From assembly GCA_027483945.1 (NCBI GenBank), contig JAIXTM010000002.1:1-64000 (forward strand): a stretch of DNA of 64,000 bases, in the 5' to 3' direction. Each line of letters opens with the position of its first letter. Position 1 is the first letter of the stretch. Made by a program: the position numbers and the translations under genes. The notes under the pieces are model-generated. The model was not told the origin of the DNA, did not search any database, and saw only the letters and a list, made by a program, of their open reading frames with translations. The stretch is from Hyphomicrobiales bacterium. Its GTDB lineage: Bacteria; Pseudomonadota; Alphaproteobacteria; Rhizobiales; Beijerinckiaceae. This document shows positions 35,431 to 43,359 of the stretch, one piece after another.

Positions 35431-36163
35431 GATAGGCCTCCATCACTGCCGGATTGGCCCTCACCTCCGCTGGCGTGCCTTCAGCCAGCACGGCGCCCTC
35501 GGCGAGCACCACGACGCGGGTGCACAGGCTCATCACGAATTCCATGTTGTGCTCGATGACGACGAATGTCGCGCCGAGTTCCTCGTTCATTGCCCGCAGG
35601 CGCTCCTTCAGGCTCGCCAGCATGGTCAGGTTCACTCCGCCCGCCGGCTCGTCGAGGAGCACGATCTGCGGCCCGGCCATGAAGGCCATCGCCGCATCGA
35701 GCAGCTTCTGCTGGCCATAGGACAGGCCCCCCGCCTTGGCGTCGGCGAGATGGTCGAGCTTGAAGAAGCCGATCATCGTGTCCGCCGAGGCCGTGAGCCC
35801 GGCGTCGCGCGGTCCGAACAGCCGGCCGATCATGGAGCCGTGATGCTCCTGCCCGGCCAGGATCAGGTTCTCCCGCACCGTCAGGTCCGGGAAGACCTGG
35901 AGGAGCTGGAACGTGCGGCCGACGCCGCGCCGGTTGAGGTCGGACGGCCGCAGGCCCGTGACGTCCTCGCCGTTGAGGCGCACCCGGCCGGCGGTCGGAT
36001 CGAGCTGGCCGAGGATGCAGTTGAACAGGGTGGACTTGCCGCAGCCGTTCGGGCCGATGATCCCCAGGATCTCGCCCTTGCGGACGGAGAAGCTCACGCC
36101 CCGGACGGCCTTGATGCCGCCGAAGCTCTTGTGCAGGTCCTCGACCTCCAGCACCGCGCTCAT
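35420..36163 (-). CDS. livG: Branched-chain-type ABC transporter ATP-binding protein LivG
   Basis: A 247-residue ABC ATPase. Walker A is GPNGCGKS, the signature GLSYGQQKLLD and Walker B QIVLLDEPAGGVN, with GVGRTFQLLQVFPDLTV typical of LivG. ATG at 36161-36163 follows GGAGGACGTC and overlaps the livM stop (ATGA). Same transporter as livF. Confidence 0.94.
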   Translation of the reverse strand: MSAVLEVEDLHKSFGGIKAVRGVSFSVRKGEILGIIGPNGCGKSTLFNCILGQLDPTAGRVRLNGEDVTGLRPSDLNRRGVGRTFQLLQVFPDLTVRENLILAGQEHHGSMIGRLFGPRDAGLTASADTMIGFFKLDHLADAKAGGLSYGQQKLLDAAMAFMAGPQIVLLDEPAGGVNLTMLASLKERLRAMNEELGATFVVIEHNMEFVMSLCTRVVVLAEGAVLAEGTPAEVRANPAVMEAYLGH

Positions 36164-37170
36164 GACGTCCTCCTGAAGCGGCGCACCACGGCACCCAAGG
36201 CCTGCTCGGCAAGACCCAGCACGCCCTTCGGGCACACGATAAGCAGCAGGAGGACGATGGCGGCGAAGATGATAAGATAGAGCCCGCCGGTGAAGCGCAG
36301 CCATTCGGGCAGCACGACCCCCAGCAGCGCCCCGATGAAGGGCCCGAACAGGTAGCCCGACCCGCCCGCCACCACCATGAGCAGCAGGAAGAACGAGGCC
36401 GAGATCGCGAAAGGCGAGGGGTCGATGAACTCGACCAGCGGCGCGTAGAGCGCCCCCGCCATGCCGCCATAGGCCGAGCCGATGGCGAAGGCGAGGAGCG
36501 TGTAGGCCCGCACGTCGACGCCGAGGCTCGCGGCGCGGACCGGGTTCTCGCGCAGGGCCAGGAACGCCCGGCCCCAGGGGCTGCGCATCAGCCACCAGAT
36601 CATCAGCGTCAGCGCGGCGGTGACGACGACCACGAAGCGGTGGAACGACAGGGCGTCGTCCAGGCGTGTGCCCAGCAGTGTTGGCCGGGGGATGTTGGGC
36701 AGGCCGAACGTGCCGCCGGTCAGCCACTGCTCGTTGCGCAGGAACAGCCAGACCAGCGAGGTGAAGGCGAGCGTCACGAAGGCCAGATAATGGGCCTTCA
36801 CCCGCAGCGCCGGGAAGCCGACGACGAGGCCGACCGCGAAGGTCGCCACCGCCGAGATGGCGAAGGCGGGATACCAGGACAGGCCCATCTTGGCGGTGAG
36901 GAGCCCGGTCGCGTAGGCGCCGATGCCCATGAAGGCCGCCTGGGCCAGCGATTTCAAACCCGCGACGCCGAGCGTCAGGTTCAGCCCCATCACCGCGATG
37001 GCCATGACGAGCCAGAGCGTGAGGACATAGGTCCCGTAGCGGCCCATGCCGACGGGGGCGAACCACAGGATGAGCGCGCCTGCCAGGATGGTGACGAGCG
37101 CGGCGTCGATGCGCCCGCCCGGGCGCCTCACGGCGAGCGCCGCCGGCGCCGTATCGGTTTCGGCGGTCAT
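36160..37170 (-). CDS. livM: Branched-chain-type ABC transporter permease LivM
   Basis: A 336-residue inner-membrane permease with about ten hydrophobic segments after a short charged leader. Family motifs are VMAIAVMGLNLTLGVAGLKSLAQAAFMGIGAYA and the cytoplasmic loop LRENPVRAASLGVDVRAYTLLAFAIG, which docks the ATPases. ATG at 37168-37170 overlaps the livH stop by 4 nt; its own stop overlaps livG. Confidence 0.93.
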   Translation of the reverse strand: MTAETDTAPAALAVRRPGGRIDAALVTILAGALILWFAPVGMGRYGTYVLTLWLVMAIAVMGLNLTLGVAGLKSLAQAAFMGIGAYATGLLTAKMGLSWYPAFAISAVATFAVGLVVGFPALRVKAHYLAFVTLAFTSLVWLFLRNEQWLTGGTFGLPNIPRPTLLGTRLDDALSFHRFVVVVTAALTLMIWWLMRSPWGRAFLALRENPVRAASLGVDVRAYTLLAFAIGSAYGGMAGALYAPLVEFIDPSPFAISASFFLLLMVVAGGSGYLFGPFIGALLGVVLPEWLRFTGGLYLIIFAAIVLLLLIVCPKGVLGLAEQALGAVVRRFRRTS

Positions 37171-38045
37171 ACGTGCCGCTCCTCTTTGCGGCCGATCAGG
37201 CCTTCGGGCTTCAACAGGATGATGAGGACGAGCAGCGCGAGCGGCACCGCGAGCCGGTAGGAGGTCGACACATAGGCCGCCGCCAGGCTGTCGAAGATGC
37301 CGACCAGGATGCCGCCGAGCAGCGCGCCGCGGACCTGGTTGAAGCCCCCGACAATGGCCGCGATGAAGGCGAACAGGCCGATCGTCTCGCCGTTGGAGAA
37401 TTTCGCCAGGTAGATCGGCGAGATCAGGAATGAGGCCAGCGCGGCGAGCGCGGCGTTGATGATGAAGGTCAGCATCACCATGCGCTCCACCGGGATGCCG
37501 AGGATCCGGGCGACGTTGGGGTTCTGCGCCGCGGCCTGCATCTGGCGGCCGGTGCGCGTGCGGGTGACGAACCATTGCAGCGCGGCGATCGAGGCGAAGG
37601 CCACGACGATGATCATGATGAACTGCACCGAGACCGCCGTGCCGAGGATCGACACCGTGTCCGCCGCGAAGGGCGAGGGGAAGCTCTGCGCCTCCGCCGA
37701 GAACCCGTCCTTGGCGCCTTCCTTCATGATGATGGCAAGCGACATGGTCGCGATGGCGAGCGGCAGGACGCCGTGCGGCAGCATCGGATCGACGATCGCG
37801 CGCTTGAAGCCGACGCCGAAGATCAGGACGAACGCCGCCGCGCCGATCAGCACCGCGACCGGGATCGGCACGCCGAGCAGCTTGACCGCCAGCAGCACCA
37901 GGATGGCGGGGAGCATCACGAACTCGCCCTGCGCGAAGTTGATCGTCTGGGACGTCTGCCAGACCAGGGTGAAGCCGATCGCCGCAAGCGCGTAGATCGA
38001 GCCTGTCGCGATGCCGACGATCAGGTAGGCCAGGAATTCCGACAT
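37167..38045 (-). CDS. livH: Branched-chain-type ABC transporter permease LivH
   Basis: A 292-residue inner-membrane permease, eight or so hydrophobic segments. MSEFLAYLIVGIATGSIYALAAIGFTLVWQTSQTINFAQGEFVML is the LivH N-terminus, and QNPNVARILGIPVERMVM is the coupling loop. It overlaps livM by 4 nt and is separated from livK by 76 nt carrying a strong hairpin. Confidence 0.93.
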   Translation of the reverse strand: MSEFLAYLIVGIATGSIYALAAIGFTLVWQTSQTINFAQGEFVMLPAILVLLAVKLLGVPIPVAVLIGAAAFVLIFGVGFKRAIVDPMLPHGVLPLAIATMSLAIIMKEGAKDGFSAEAQSFPSPFAADTVSILGTAVSVQFIMIIVVAFASIAALQWFVTRTRTGRQMQAAAQNPNVARILGIPVERMVMLTFIINAALAALASFLISPIYLAKFSNGETIGLFAFIAAIVGGFNQVRGALLGGILVGIFDSLAAAYVSTSYRLAVPLALLVLIILLKPEGLIGRKEERHV

Positions 38046-38085
38046 GGTGTCCTCTCGCGGTCTGAAGGCCGCGCGGTCAGTGCAT

Positions 38086-38110
38086 GCGGGGCGCCGGATG
38101 GGCGCCCCGC
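38086..38110 (-). promoter_or_regulatory. Intercistronic hairpin between livK and livH
   Basis: Perfect 10-bp arms GCGGGGCGCC (38086-38095) and GGCGCCCCGC (38101-38110) enclose a 5-nt loop. No T run follows, so full termination is unlikely. Such hairpins often protect the 3' end of a binding-protein message so that LivK is made in excess over the membrane parts. Confidence 0.6.
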
Positions 38111-38121
38111 CGCGTTTCAGG

Positions 38122-39258
38122 TCAGGGGCCGACGGGAGGAAGCACCGCCACGATCTCCTGCTTGCCGGCCTTCACCTCGGCCAGGAAGCTCTCGCGGTCG
38201 ATGTCGCCGTTCTTCAGGATCGTCGTGTCCATCAGGATGCCGGGCTCCTCCGACACCTTGATCGTGGCGCCCCGCAGCGTGTCGGCGACGCCCTTCTTGT
38301 CGAACTTCTTCTGCTTCTCGGTCGCCCACTTGATCATGTAGACGGCGTTGTAGCCCTTGATGCCGTTATGGTCCGAGGGGTAGTTGAACCTCTCGCGGAA
38401 CTTGCGGCCGAAATCCCGCAGGGGGTTCATCGGCGCGTCGACGGAGAGGCCGACATGGCCCTTCACGCCGTTGGCGGCGTCTCCCGCGAGCTCGATCACC
38501 TTGGCGCCGAGCAGCGTGGTCTCGCCCCAGATCGGCTTGTCGATGCCCTGCTGGCGCGCGGCGCGCAGGAAGCGGGCGCTCTCCTCCTCGTTGAGATAGG
38601 CGAAGACCGCGTCCGGATTGGCGTTCTTGATCTTGATGGCGTCGGCGGCGAAATCCGCCTGGCCCTGCTCGGTCGAGACGTCCGCCACGACCTTGATGCC
38701 GACCTTGGCGAGCTCGGCATTGATCGCGTCGCGGCCGCCCTTGCCGAAGTCGTTGTTGACCCACACGACCGCGACGGACTTGGCCTTCACGTCGGTGGCG
38801 AGCGCCTTGGCGAGCTTGGGCATCGCCGCGGTCTGGCTGAGGGACGTGCGGAAGATGTAGGGGTTGCCCTGCTGGGTGAGGTTCGCGGCTTCACCCCCGA
38901 CGAACTGCGCGATCTCGGCCCGCTGGGCGATCTGCATGGACGCGCCGATCGGGCCGGAGAAGACGGGCCCCAGCACCGCATAGGTGCCCTCGTCGATGGC
39001 GCGCTGGACCGCGGCGCGGGTATTGGCCGGGTTGGTCTGCGTGTCGTAGTGCACGATCTCGATCTGGCGGCCCATGATGCCGCCCTTGGCGTTGATCTCC
39101 GCCACGGCGAGGTCGATGCCGTTCTTCCAGTTGGTGCCGGCGGTGGCGCCCGCGCCCGACAGCTCGGACACGTTGATCAGCTTCACCTTCTCCTGCGCCG
39201 CGACCGGGCTCGCCAGAGCCAGGGCCGCGAGCGCGCTGCCGATGATCCAGTTCCTCAT
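38122..39258 (-). CDS. livK: Branched-chain-type ABC transporter substrate-binding protein LivK
   Basis: A 378-residue periplasmic binding protein (Peripla_BP_6). The signal peptide MRNWIIGSALAALALASPVAAQ is cleaved before EKVKLINVSELSGAGATAGTNWKNGIDLAVAEINAKGGIMG. RTSLSQTAAMPKLA and DHNGIKGYNAVYMIKWA are inner-lobe features. ATG at 39256-39258 has GAGGAGG at 6 nt. Such proteins bind aromatic and cyclic acids as well as amino acids; here the flanking catabolic genes point to quinate, shikimate or 3-dehydroshikimate. Confidence 0.92.
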   Translation of the reverse strand: MRNWIIGSALAALALASPVAAQEKVKLINVSELSGAGATAGTNWKNGIDLAVAEINAKGGIMGRQIEIVHYDTQTNPANTRAAVQRAIDEGTYAVLGPVFSGPIGASMQIAQRAEIAQFVGGEAANLTQQGNPYIFRTSLSQTAAMPKLAKALATDVKAKSVAVVWVNNDFGKGGRDAINAELAKVGIKVVADVSTEQGQADFAADAIKIKNANPDAVFAYLNEEESARFLRAARQQGIDKPIWGETTLLGAKVIELAGDAANGVKGHVGLSVDAPMNPLRDFGRKFRERFNYPSDHNGIKGYNAVYMIKWATEKQKKFDKKGVADTLRGATIKVSEEPGILMDTTILKNGDIDRESFLAEVKAGKQEIVAVLPPVGP

Positions 39259-39323
39259 TCTTTCCTCCTCCTTGGCGCTTTCCGCCTTGTTCCGGACCTT
39301 GTGCGGTCGTCCGTGGACCGTTC

Positions 39324-40205
39324 TCAGGCAGCGATCGGGCCGTCGGGAACCGGCGGCACGATCCTGTCGAAAGCTGTGCTCATCTCCGCCTCGGACGCCG
39401 CGACGCCCGTCATCAGGGCGAAGGCGTCCACCGCCTGGCGGATGGCGAGGTCCCGCCCGGTGACGGTGAGGGCGCCGCGCGCGCGGGCATCGCGCAGCAG
39501 CCGCGTCCAGAGCGGGACATAGACCGCGTCGGCGACCCAGAGCCCGCCATGGAGCCTGTCGGCGGGAATCGGGCTCTCCTGCGGCGCCTTCATGCCGACC
39601 GGGGTCGCGTTGACGATGCCGGTGCAATCGGCCAGCGCGTCGTCGAGGGAGGCGCAGGCGCGGATGACCCCGAGGCCCTTCAGGTCATGGGCGAGCCCGG
39701 CTGCCTTGGCGGCGTCCCTGTCGAGGACGCGCAGCTCCGGCACGCCGGTCTCGAGCATGGCGACGGCCATGGCCCGGCCGACGCCGCCGGCGCCGATGAG
39801 CGCCGCGGGACCGGAGCGAACCCGCGCCCCGATCCGGGCGCACACGGTGCGGAAGCCCGTGCAATCGGTGTTGTGCCCGACGAGCGCCCCGTCCTCGACC
39901 ACGATCGTGTTGACCGCGCCGAGCGCCGCGGCCTGCGGCGAGAGCCGGTCGAGAAGCGGGGCGATCCGCTCCTTGTAGGGGAAGGTGACGTTGATGCCGG
40001 CAAAGCCGAGCGCCGGCAGGCCCGCGAGCACGACCCTGAGCGCCGCCTCGTCCAGCCCGTCCCGCTCGATCAGGTGGTAGCGGACATCCAGGCCCGCGGC
40101 GCGGCCCGCCGCCTCGTGCATCGCGGGCGACGCCGAATGCGCGATCGGATAGCCGAGGAGGCCGGTCAGGATCCGGCGTGGGCCGGTACTGTCCGCGAGG
40201 GCCAT
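39324..40205 (-). CDS. AroE-family quinate/shikimate dehydrogenase, predicted catabolic
   Basis: A 293-residue shikimate dehydrogenase-fold protein. Substrate residues are intact: the Ser pair in IAHSASPAMH (S24, S26), the catalytic K78 in NVTFPYKE and D114 in GHNTDCTGF. The Rossmann motif is GAGGVGRAM. At the end of the second strand, RVLDRD places Asp162 where biosynthetic AroE has the NADP-binding NRT motif, which suggests NAD+ use as in catabolic quinate/shikimate dehydrogenases. First gene of the operon; ATG at 40203-40205 preceded by GGGA. Probably not the housekeeping aroE. Confidence 0.82.
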   Translation of the reverse strand: MALADSTGPRRILTGLLGYPIAHSASPAMHEAAGRAAGLDVRYHLIERDGLDEAALRVVLAGLPALGFAGINVTFPYKERIAPLLDRLSPQAAALGAVNTIVVEDGALVGHNTDCTGFRTVCARIGARVRSGPAALIGAGGVGRAMAVAMLETGVPELRVLDRDAAKAAGLAHDLKGLGVIRACASLDDALADCTGIVNATPVGMKAPQESPIPADRLHGGLWVADAVYVPLWTRLLRDARARGALTVTGRDLAIRQAVDAFALMTGVAASEAEMSTAFDRIVPPVPDGPIAA

Positions 40206-40301
40206 GGCGTTTCGTCCCAGCACCGGCTGTTCCGCCGGCTTGTTCAAGGCCGAGCTAAGGACGCGGAAGCGCTTAACGCAATGACCGATTCGTATGGGAA
40301 G

Positions 40302-40318
40302 CCTAACACGATGTTAGG
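40302..40318. promoter_or_regulatory. Candidate LysR operator (perfect dyad with T-N11-A)
   Basis: CCTAACA-CGA-TGTTAGG is a perfect 7-bp inverted repeat and contains T-N11-A, the classical LysR-type binding core. It lies 97 nt upstream of the dehydrogenase start and 22 nt past the stop of the LysR gene. A possible sigma-70 element (TTGCGT-17-TTAGCT on the minus strand) follows downstream. Confidence 0.65.
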
Positions 40319-40339
40319 TTATCGCCGGCACCGGCACCT

Positions 40340-41263
40340 TCAGTTCAGGTGCGGCGCCACCGCCTTCATCTCCTCGCGCAGGAGCTGGATGAAGGTCTCC
40401 GCATAGCGCGACAGCGCCCGGTCGGCCTTGACCGCCACATAGGTCTGAAACTCGGTCGGCTCGGTGATCCTCAGGAGCCGGATGCCCGGCATCCCCCCAT
40501 GCGCGACCGTGAACTGGTCGATCATCGCGATGCCCAGGCCCGCCTTCACCAGGGCGCAGACCGTGGTGCCGAAGCGCGCCCGGATGACGATGTCGTAGGC
40601 CAGCCCGTGCCGGGCGAAGATCTCGGTCAGGATGCGGCCATAGGGATCGTTCGGGTCGATGCCGATGAGCGGCTGGCTCGCGATCTCAGCCGGCGTGATC
40701 TCGGTGCGCGCCGCGAAGGGGTGGTTCTCCGGCACGATGCAGAACAATTCCCCGCGCGCCAGCGGCAGGAAGTCGATGCCCGGATGATGCAGCCTGTAGC
40801 TCATCACCGCGAGCTCGCCGCGCCCGAGCAGCAGGTAGTCCAGCGCTTCCTCGATCTTGAGGATGTTCACGTCGAGCCGAAGCGCGGGATGCTTCGTCTT
40901 CAGCCGCTCGATGGCGCGCGGCACCATGACGTGGGAGATCGACGGCACCGAGCCCAGATGGAACTCCTCGTCGACACCCCGCTCGATGCGCATCAGCATC
41001 TGCTGCAGGTCGTCCACCTTCCGGTAGACGTCGTTGATCTGCTCGAAAATGTCCCTGGCCTGGGGGGTCAGCACGTAGCGCCCGTGCTTGCGCTCGAACA
41101 GCCGCAGATGGATCGATCGCTCGGTATATTTCATCAGCCGGCTGATGCCGGGCGCCGAGACATTGAGGAGATTGGCCGCCCCGGCGATCGTCCCGGTGAT
41201 CATGATCGCCCGGATCACCTCGATCTGGCGCAGGGTGAGCGAGGCGCGGTTCTCCGCCGGCAT
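40340..41263 (-). CDS. LysR-family transcriptional regulator
   Basis: A 307-residue LTTR. The N-terminal winged helix (LTLRQIEVIRAIMITGTIAGAANLLNVSAPGISRLMKYTE) is followed by a linker helix and an effector-binding domain of two alpha/beta lobes (from about 95). The effector would be a metabolite of the adjacent operon. ATG at 41261-41263 has AGGACAG just upstream. It reads in the same direction as the operon, 134 nt upstream, with the dyad between them, so it most likely activates it. Confidence 0.9.
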   Translation of the reverse strand: MPAENRASLTLRQIEVIRAIMITGTIAGAANLLNVSAPGISRLMKYTERSIHLRLFERKHGRYVLTPQARDIFEQINDVYRKVDDLQQMLMRIERGVDEEFHLGSVPSISHVMVPRAIERLKTKHPALRLDVNILKIEEALDYLLLGRGELAVMSYRLHHPGIDFLPLARGELFCIVPENHPFAARTEITPAEIASQPLIGIDPNDPYGRILTEIFARHGLAYDIVIRARFGTTVCALVKAGLGIAMIDQFTVAHGGMPGIRLLRITEPTEFQTYVAVKADRALSRYAETFIQLLREEMKAVAPHLN

Positions 41264-41361
41264 CTGTCCTGATTCCCCACCCGGGCGCACCGGGCGCCGC
41301 CGGCGCCAGACGTTAGCCGAGAGCCGGCGTTAGGCAAGCGGGGCTGAAAGCGGAAGATCGA

Positions 41362-41446
41362 TGGTGCCCCTGGCCGGGATCGAACCAGCACTCCTTGCGG
41401 AACTCGATTTTGAGTCGAGCGCGTCTACCAATTCCGCCACAGGGGC
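41362..41446 (-). tRNA. tRNA-Leu (anticodon CAA)
   Basis: On the minus strand it begins GCCCCTGTGGCGGAATTGGTAG, with acceptor GCCCCTG paired to CAGGGGC-type 3' end. The anticodon stem is CTCGA/TCGAG and the loop CTCAAAA gives CAA (41410-41412). A short long-arm (TTCCGCAAGGA) marks class II. CCA is encoded at 41362-41364. Confidence 0.95.
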
Positions 41447-41629
41447 AACGCTGGGGCGGAGGTAGCATCGCGGCTTCGGCCCGGTCAATGGAGGCGCCGC
41501 GGCCGGCCGGCCGGTCACGCTGCCGCCGGGCCGGCGGAACGGGTTCCCGCAGGCCCGCCGCATGGACACGTCCCGCGTTTCGGCCTAAGGGGGCGCGGCG
41601 CGGGGGCTTCGCGCCTCACCGGATGCTGC

Positions 41630-42211
41630 ATGTTCAAGCGCCTCTATGACTGGACGCTCTCGCTGGCGGCGCGGCCGCGCGCGGCCTGGGGCCTCGGCGC
41701 GGTGTCCTTCGCCGAAAGCTCGTTCTTCCCCGTCCCGCCCGATGTCGTGCTCGTGCCGATGATCCTGGCGCGGCCGGACATGGCCTGGCGCTATGCGCTC
41801 ATCTGCACCCTGACCTCCGTCGCCGGCGGGGTGCTCGGCTATGCGATCGGCGCCCTCCTCTACGAGAGCGTCGGGCAATGGCTCATCGCGCTCTACGGCT
41901 ACGGCGACCGCTTGGAGGATTTCCGGCGGCTCTATGCGCAATGGGGCGCCTGGATCATCCTGCTGAAGGGCCTCACTCCGATCCCCTACAAGCTGGTGAC
42001 GATCGCGTCGGGCTTTGCCGGCTACGACATGCTCTGGTTCGTCGTGCTCTCGCTGATCACCCGCGGGGCGCGCTTCTTTGTCATCGCCGCCATCCTGAAG
42101 CGCTTCGGCGAACCGATCCGCGCCGCGTTGGACAGGCATTTCACGCCGGTCATGATGGGGGTCGCAATCTCCATCGTCGGCGGCTTCGTCATCGCCAGAT
42201 ACGTGTTCTGA
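41630..42211 (+). CDS. YqaA/DedA-family (SNARE-associated) membrane protein
   Basis: A 193-residue inner-membrane protein with four to five hydrophobic segments. FAESSFFPVPPDVVLVPMIL is the DedA-type re-entrant motif, and LLKGLTPIPYKLVTIASGFAG the second half with the conserved T-P-P-Y arrangement. Family members act in lipid flipping or envelope homeostasis. Start ATG at 41630. dsbB begins 14 nt after the stop, so they form a small operon. Confidence 0.85.
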   Translation: MFKRLYDWTLSLAARPRAAWGLGAVSFAESSFFPVPPDVVLVPMILARPDMAWRYALICTLTSVAGGVLGYAIGALLYESVGQWLIALYGYGDRLEDFRRLYAQWGAWIILLKGLTPIPYKLVTIASGFAGYDMLWFVVLSLITRGARFFVIAAILKRFGEPIRAALDRHFTPVMMGVAISIVGGFVIARYVF

Positions 42212-42225
42212 TCCGGGAGCCGCCG

Positions 42226-42735
42226 ATGCCGCGCCTTGAGAGCCTGATGCAGCCGCGCCTCGTCGCGCTCGCCGCGCTCGGGATCGCGGCCGCCACGATC
42301 GCCGGGGCCTTTGTCTTCGAATACGGGTTCGGCCTGACGCCCTGCAAGCTCTGCCTCCAGCAGCGCCTGCCCTATTACGCGGCGATGCCGCTTCTCGCAC
42401 TCGCCGCCCTCGTCGCGCCGATCCGGCCGCGCTCGGCGGTCCTGGGGCTCGGACTGGCGGCGCTCCTCTTCGTCGGCGGCGCGGCGCTGGGGGCCTACCA
42501 CGCCGGGGCCGAATGGGCCTTCTGGCCGGGCCCGAGCGATTGCGGCGCCACCGGCGGGCGTGCGGCGGCGCAGGTCGGCGATTTCCTCTCCCAGCTCCAG
42601 ACGACGCGGGTGGTGAGCTGCACCGACGCCGCCTGGCGCTTCGCCGGCCTGTCGCTCGCGGGCTGGAATGTCCTGATCTCGCTGGGTCTCGCCGCGCTCT
42701 GCGGTATGGGTGCCGCCCGGGCCTACCGCGCCTGA
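42226..42735 (+). CDS. dsbB: Disulfide bond formation protein B
   Basis: A 169-residue four-helix membrane protein that reoxidises periplasmic DsbA and passes electrons to quinone. The first redox pair is TPCKLCLQQR in the first periplasmic loop; the second pair is C-x-C separated in GPSDCGAT and VVSCTDAAW. The N-terminal CKLC and QQR motif are hallmarks. Its 3' end overlaps the convergent msrQ by 13 nt. The neighbouring msrPQ repair oxidised periplasmic methionines, a related role. Confidence 0.92.
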   Translation: MPRLESLMQPRLVALAALGIAAATIAGAFVFEYGFGLTPCKLCLQQRLPYYAAMPLLALAALVAPIRPRSAVLGLGLAALLFVGGAALGAYHAGAEWAFWPGPSDCGATGGRAAAQVGDFLSQLQTTRVVSCTDAAWRFAGLSLAGWNVLISLGLAALCGMGAARAYRA

Positions 42736-43358
42736 GCGGCCCGGCCGCGGGCGCCCGGCTTGCGCAGACGCGGCTCCACGATCCGGTAGGCGAGGAGCGC
42801 GGCGACGAGCGCCAGATAGATCAGGGGCTCCGGCGGCCAGGCCTTCACCAGCATCAGGAAATGCAGGGCGGCGAGGAGCGCGGCCGGGTAGACGAGCTTG
42901 TGCAGGCGGTTCCAGCCCGCGCCCAGGCGGCGGATCGAAAACGCATTGGACGTCGCCGCCAGCGGCACCAGGAGCGTGAAGGCCGCCATGCCCACCGTGA
43001 TGTAGGGCCGCTTCAGGATGTCGGCCCAGATCGCCGCCCCGTCCAGCCCCTGATCGAGGACGAGATAGACCGTCAGGTGCAGGCACGCATACCAGAACGC
43101 GAGGAGGCCGATCGCTCGCCGGTAGCGGACGAGGTTGAGCCCGAAACTGCGCCGCAGCGGTGTGACGGCGAGCCCCGCTACCAGGAAGCGCAGCGCCCAC
43201 AGGCCGAGCGCACGTTCCAGGACGTTCTGCGGGTCGGCGCCCAGCCGGTCCATGATCCCGAGCGTGAAATAGGCCACGGCCGGGACGAAGCCGATAAGAT
43301 AGACCAGCCAGACCGGCGGCAGGACGCGGGTCAGGCCTTCGTGTCGCGCACCCGCCAC
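42723..43358 (-). CDS. msrQ: Heme-binding membrane subunit MsrQ (YedZ)
   Basis: A 211-residue ferric-reductase-like membrane protein that supplies quinol electrons to MsrP. Six hydrophobic segments are seen. Heme-ligand histidines lie in FWYACLHLTVY and NRLHKLVYPAALLAALHFLMLV. The start is the GTG at 43356-43358, right after the msrP stop, so the genes are coupled. Length and order match the MsrPQ system. Confidence 0.92.
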   Translation of the reverse strand: MAGARHEGLTRVLPPVWLVYLIGFVPAVAYFTLGIMDRLGADPQNVLERALGLWALRFLVAGLAVTPLRRSFGLNLVRYRRAIGLLAFWYACLHLTVYLVLDQGLDGAAIWADILKRPYITVGMAAFTLLVPLAATSNAFSIRRLGAGWNRLHKLVYPAALLAALHFLMLVKAWPPEPLIYLALVAALLAYRIVEPRLRKPGARGRAAQAR

Positions 43359-43359
43359 G

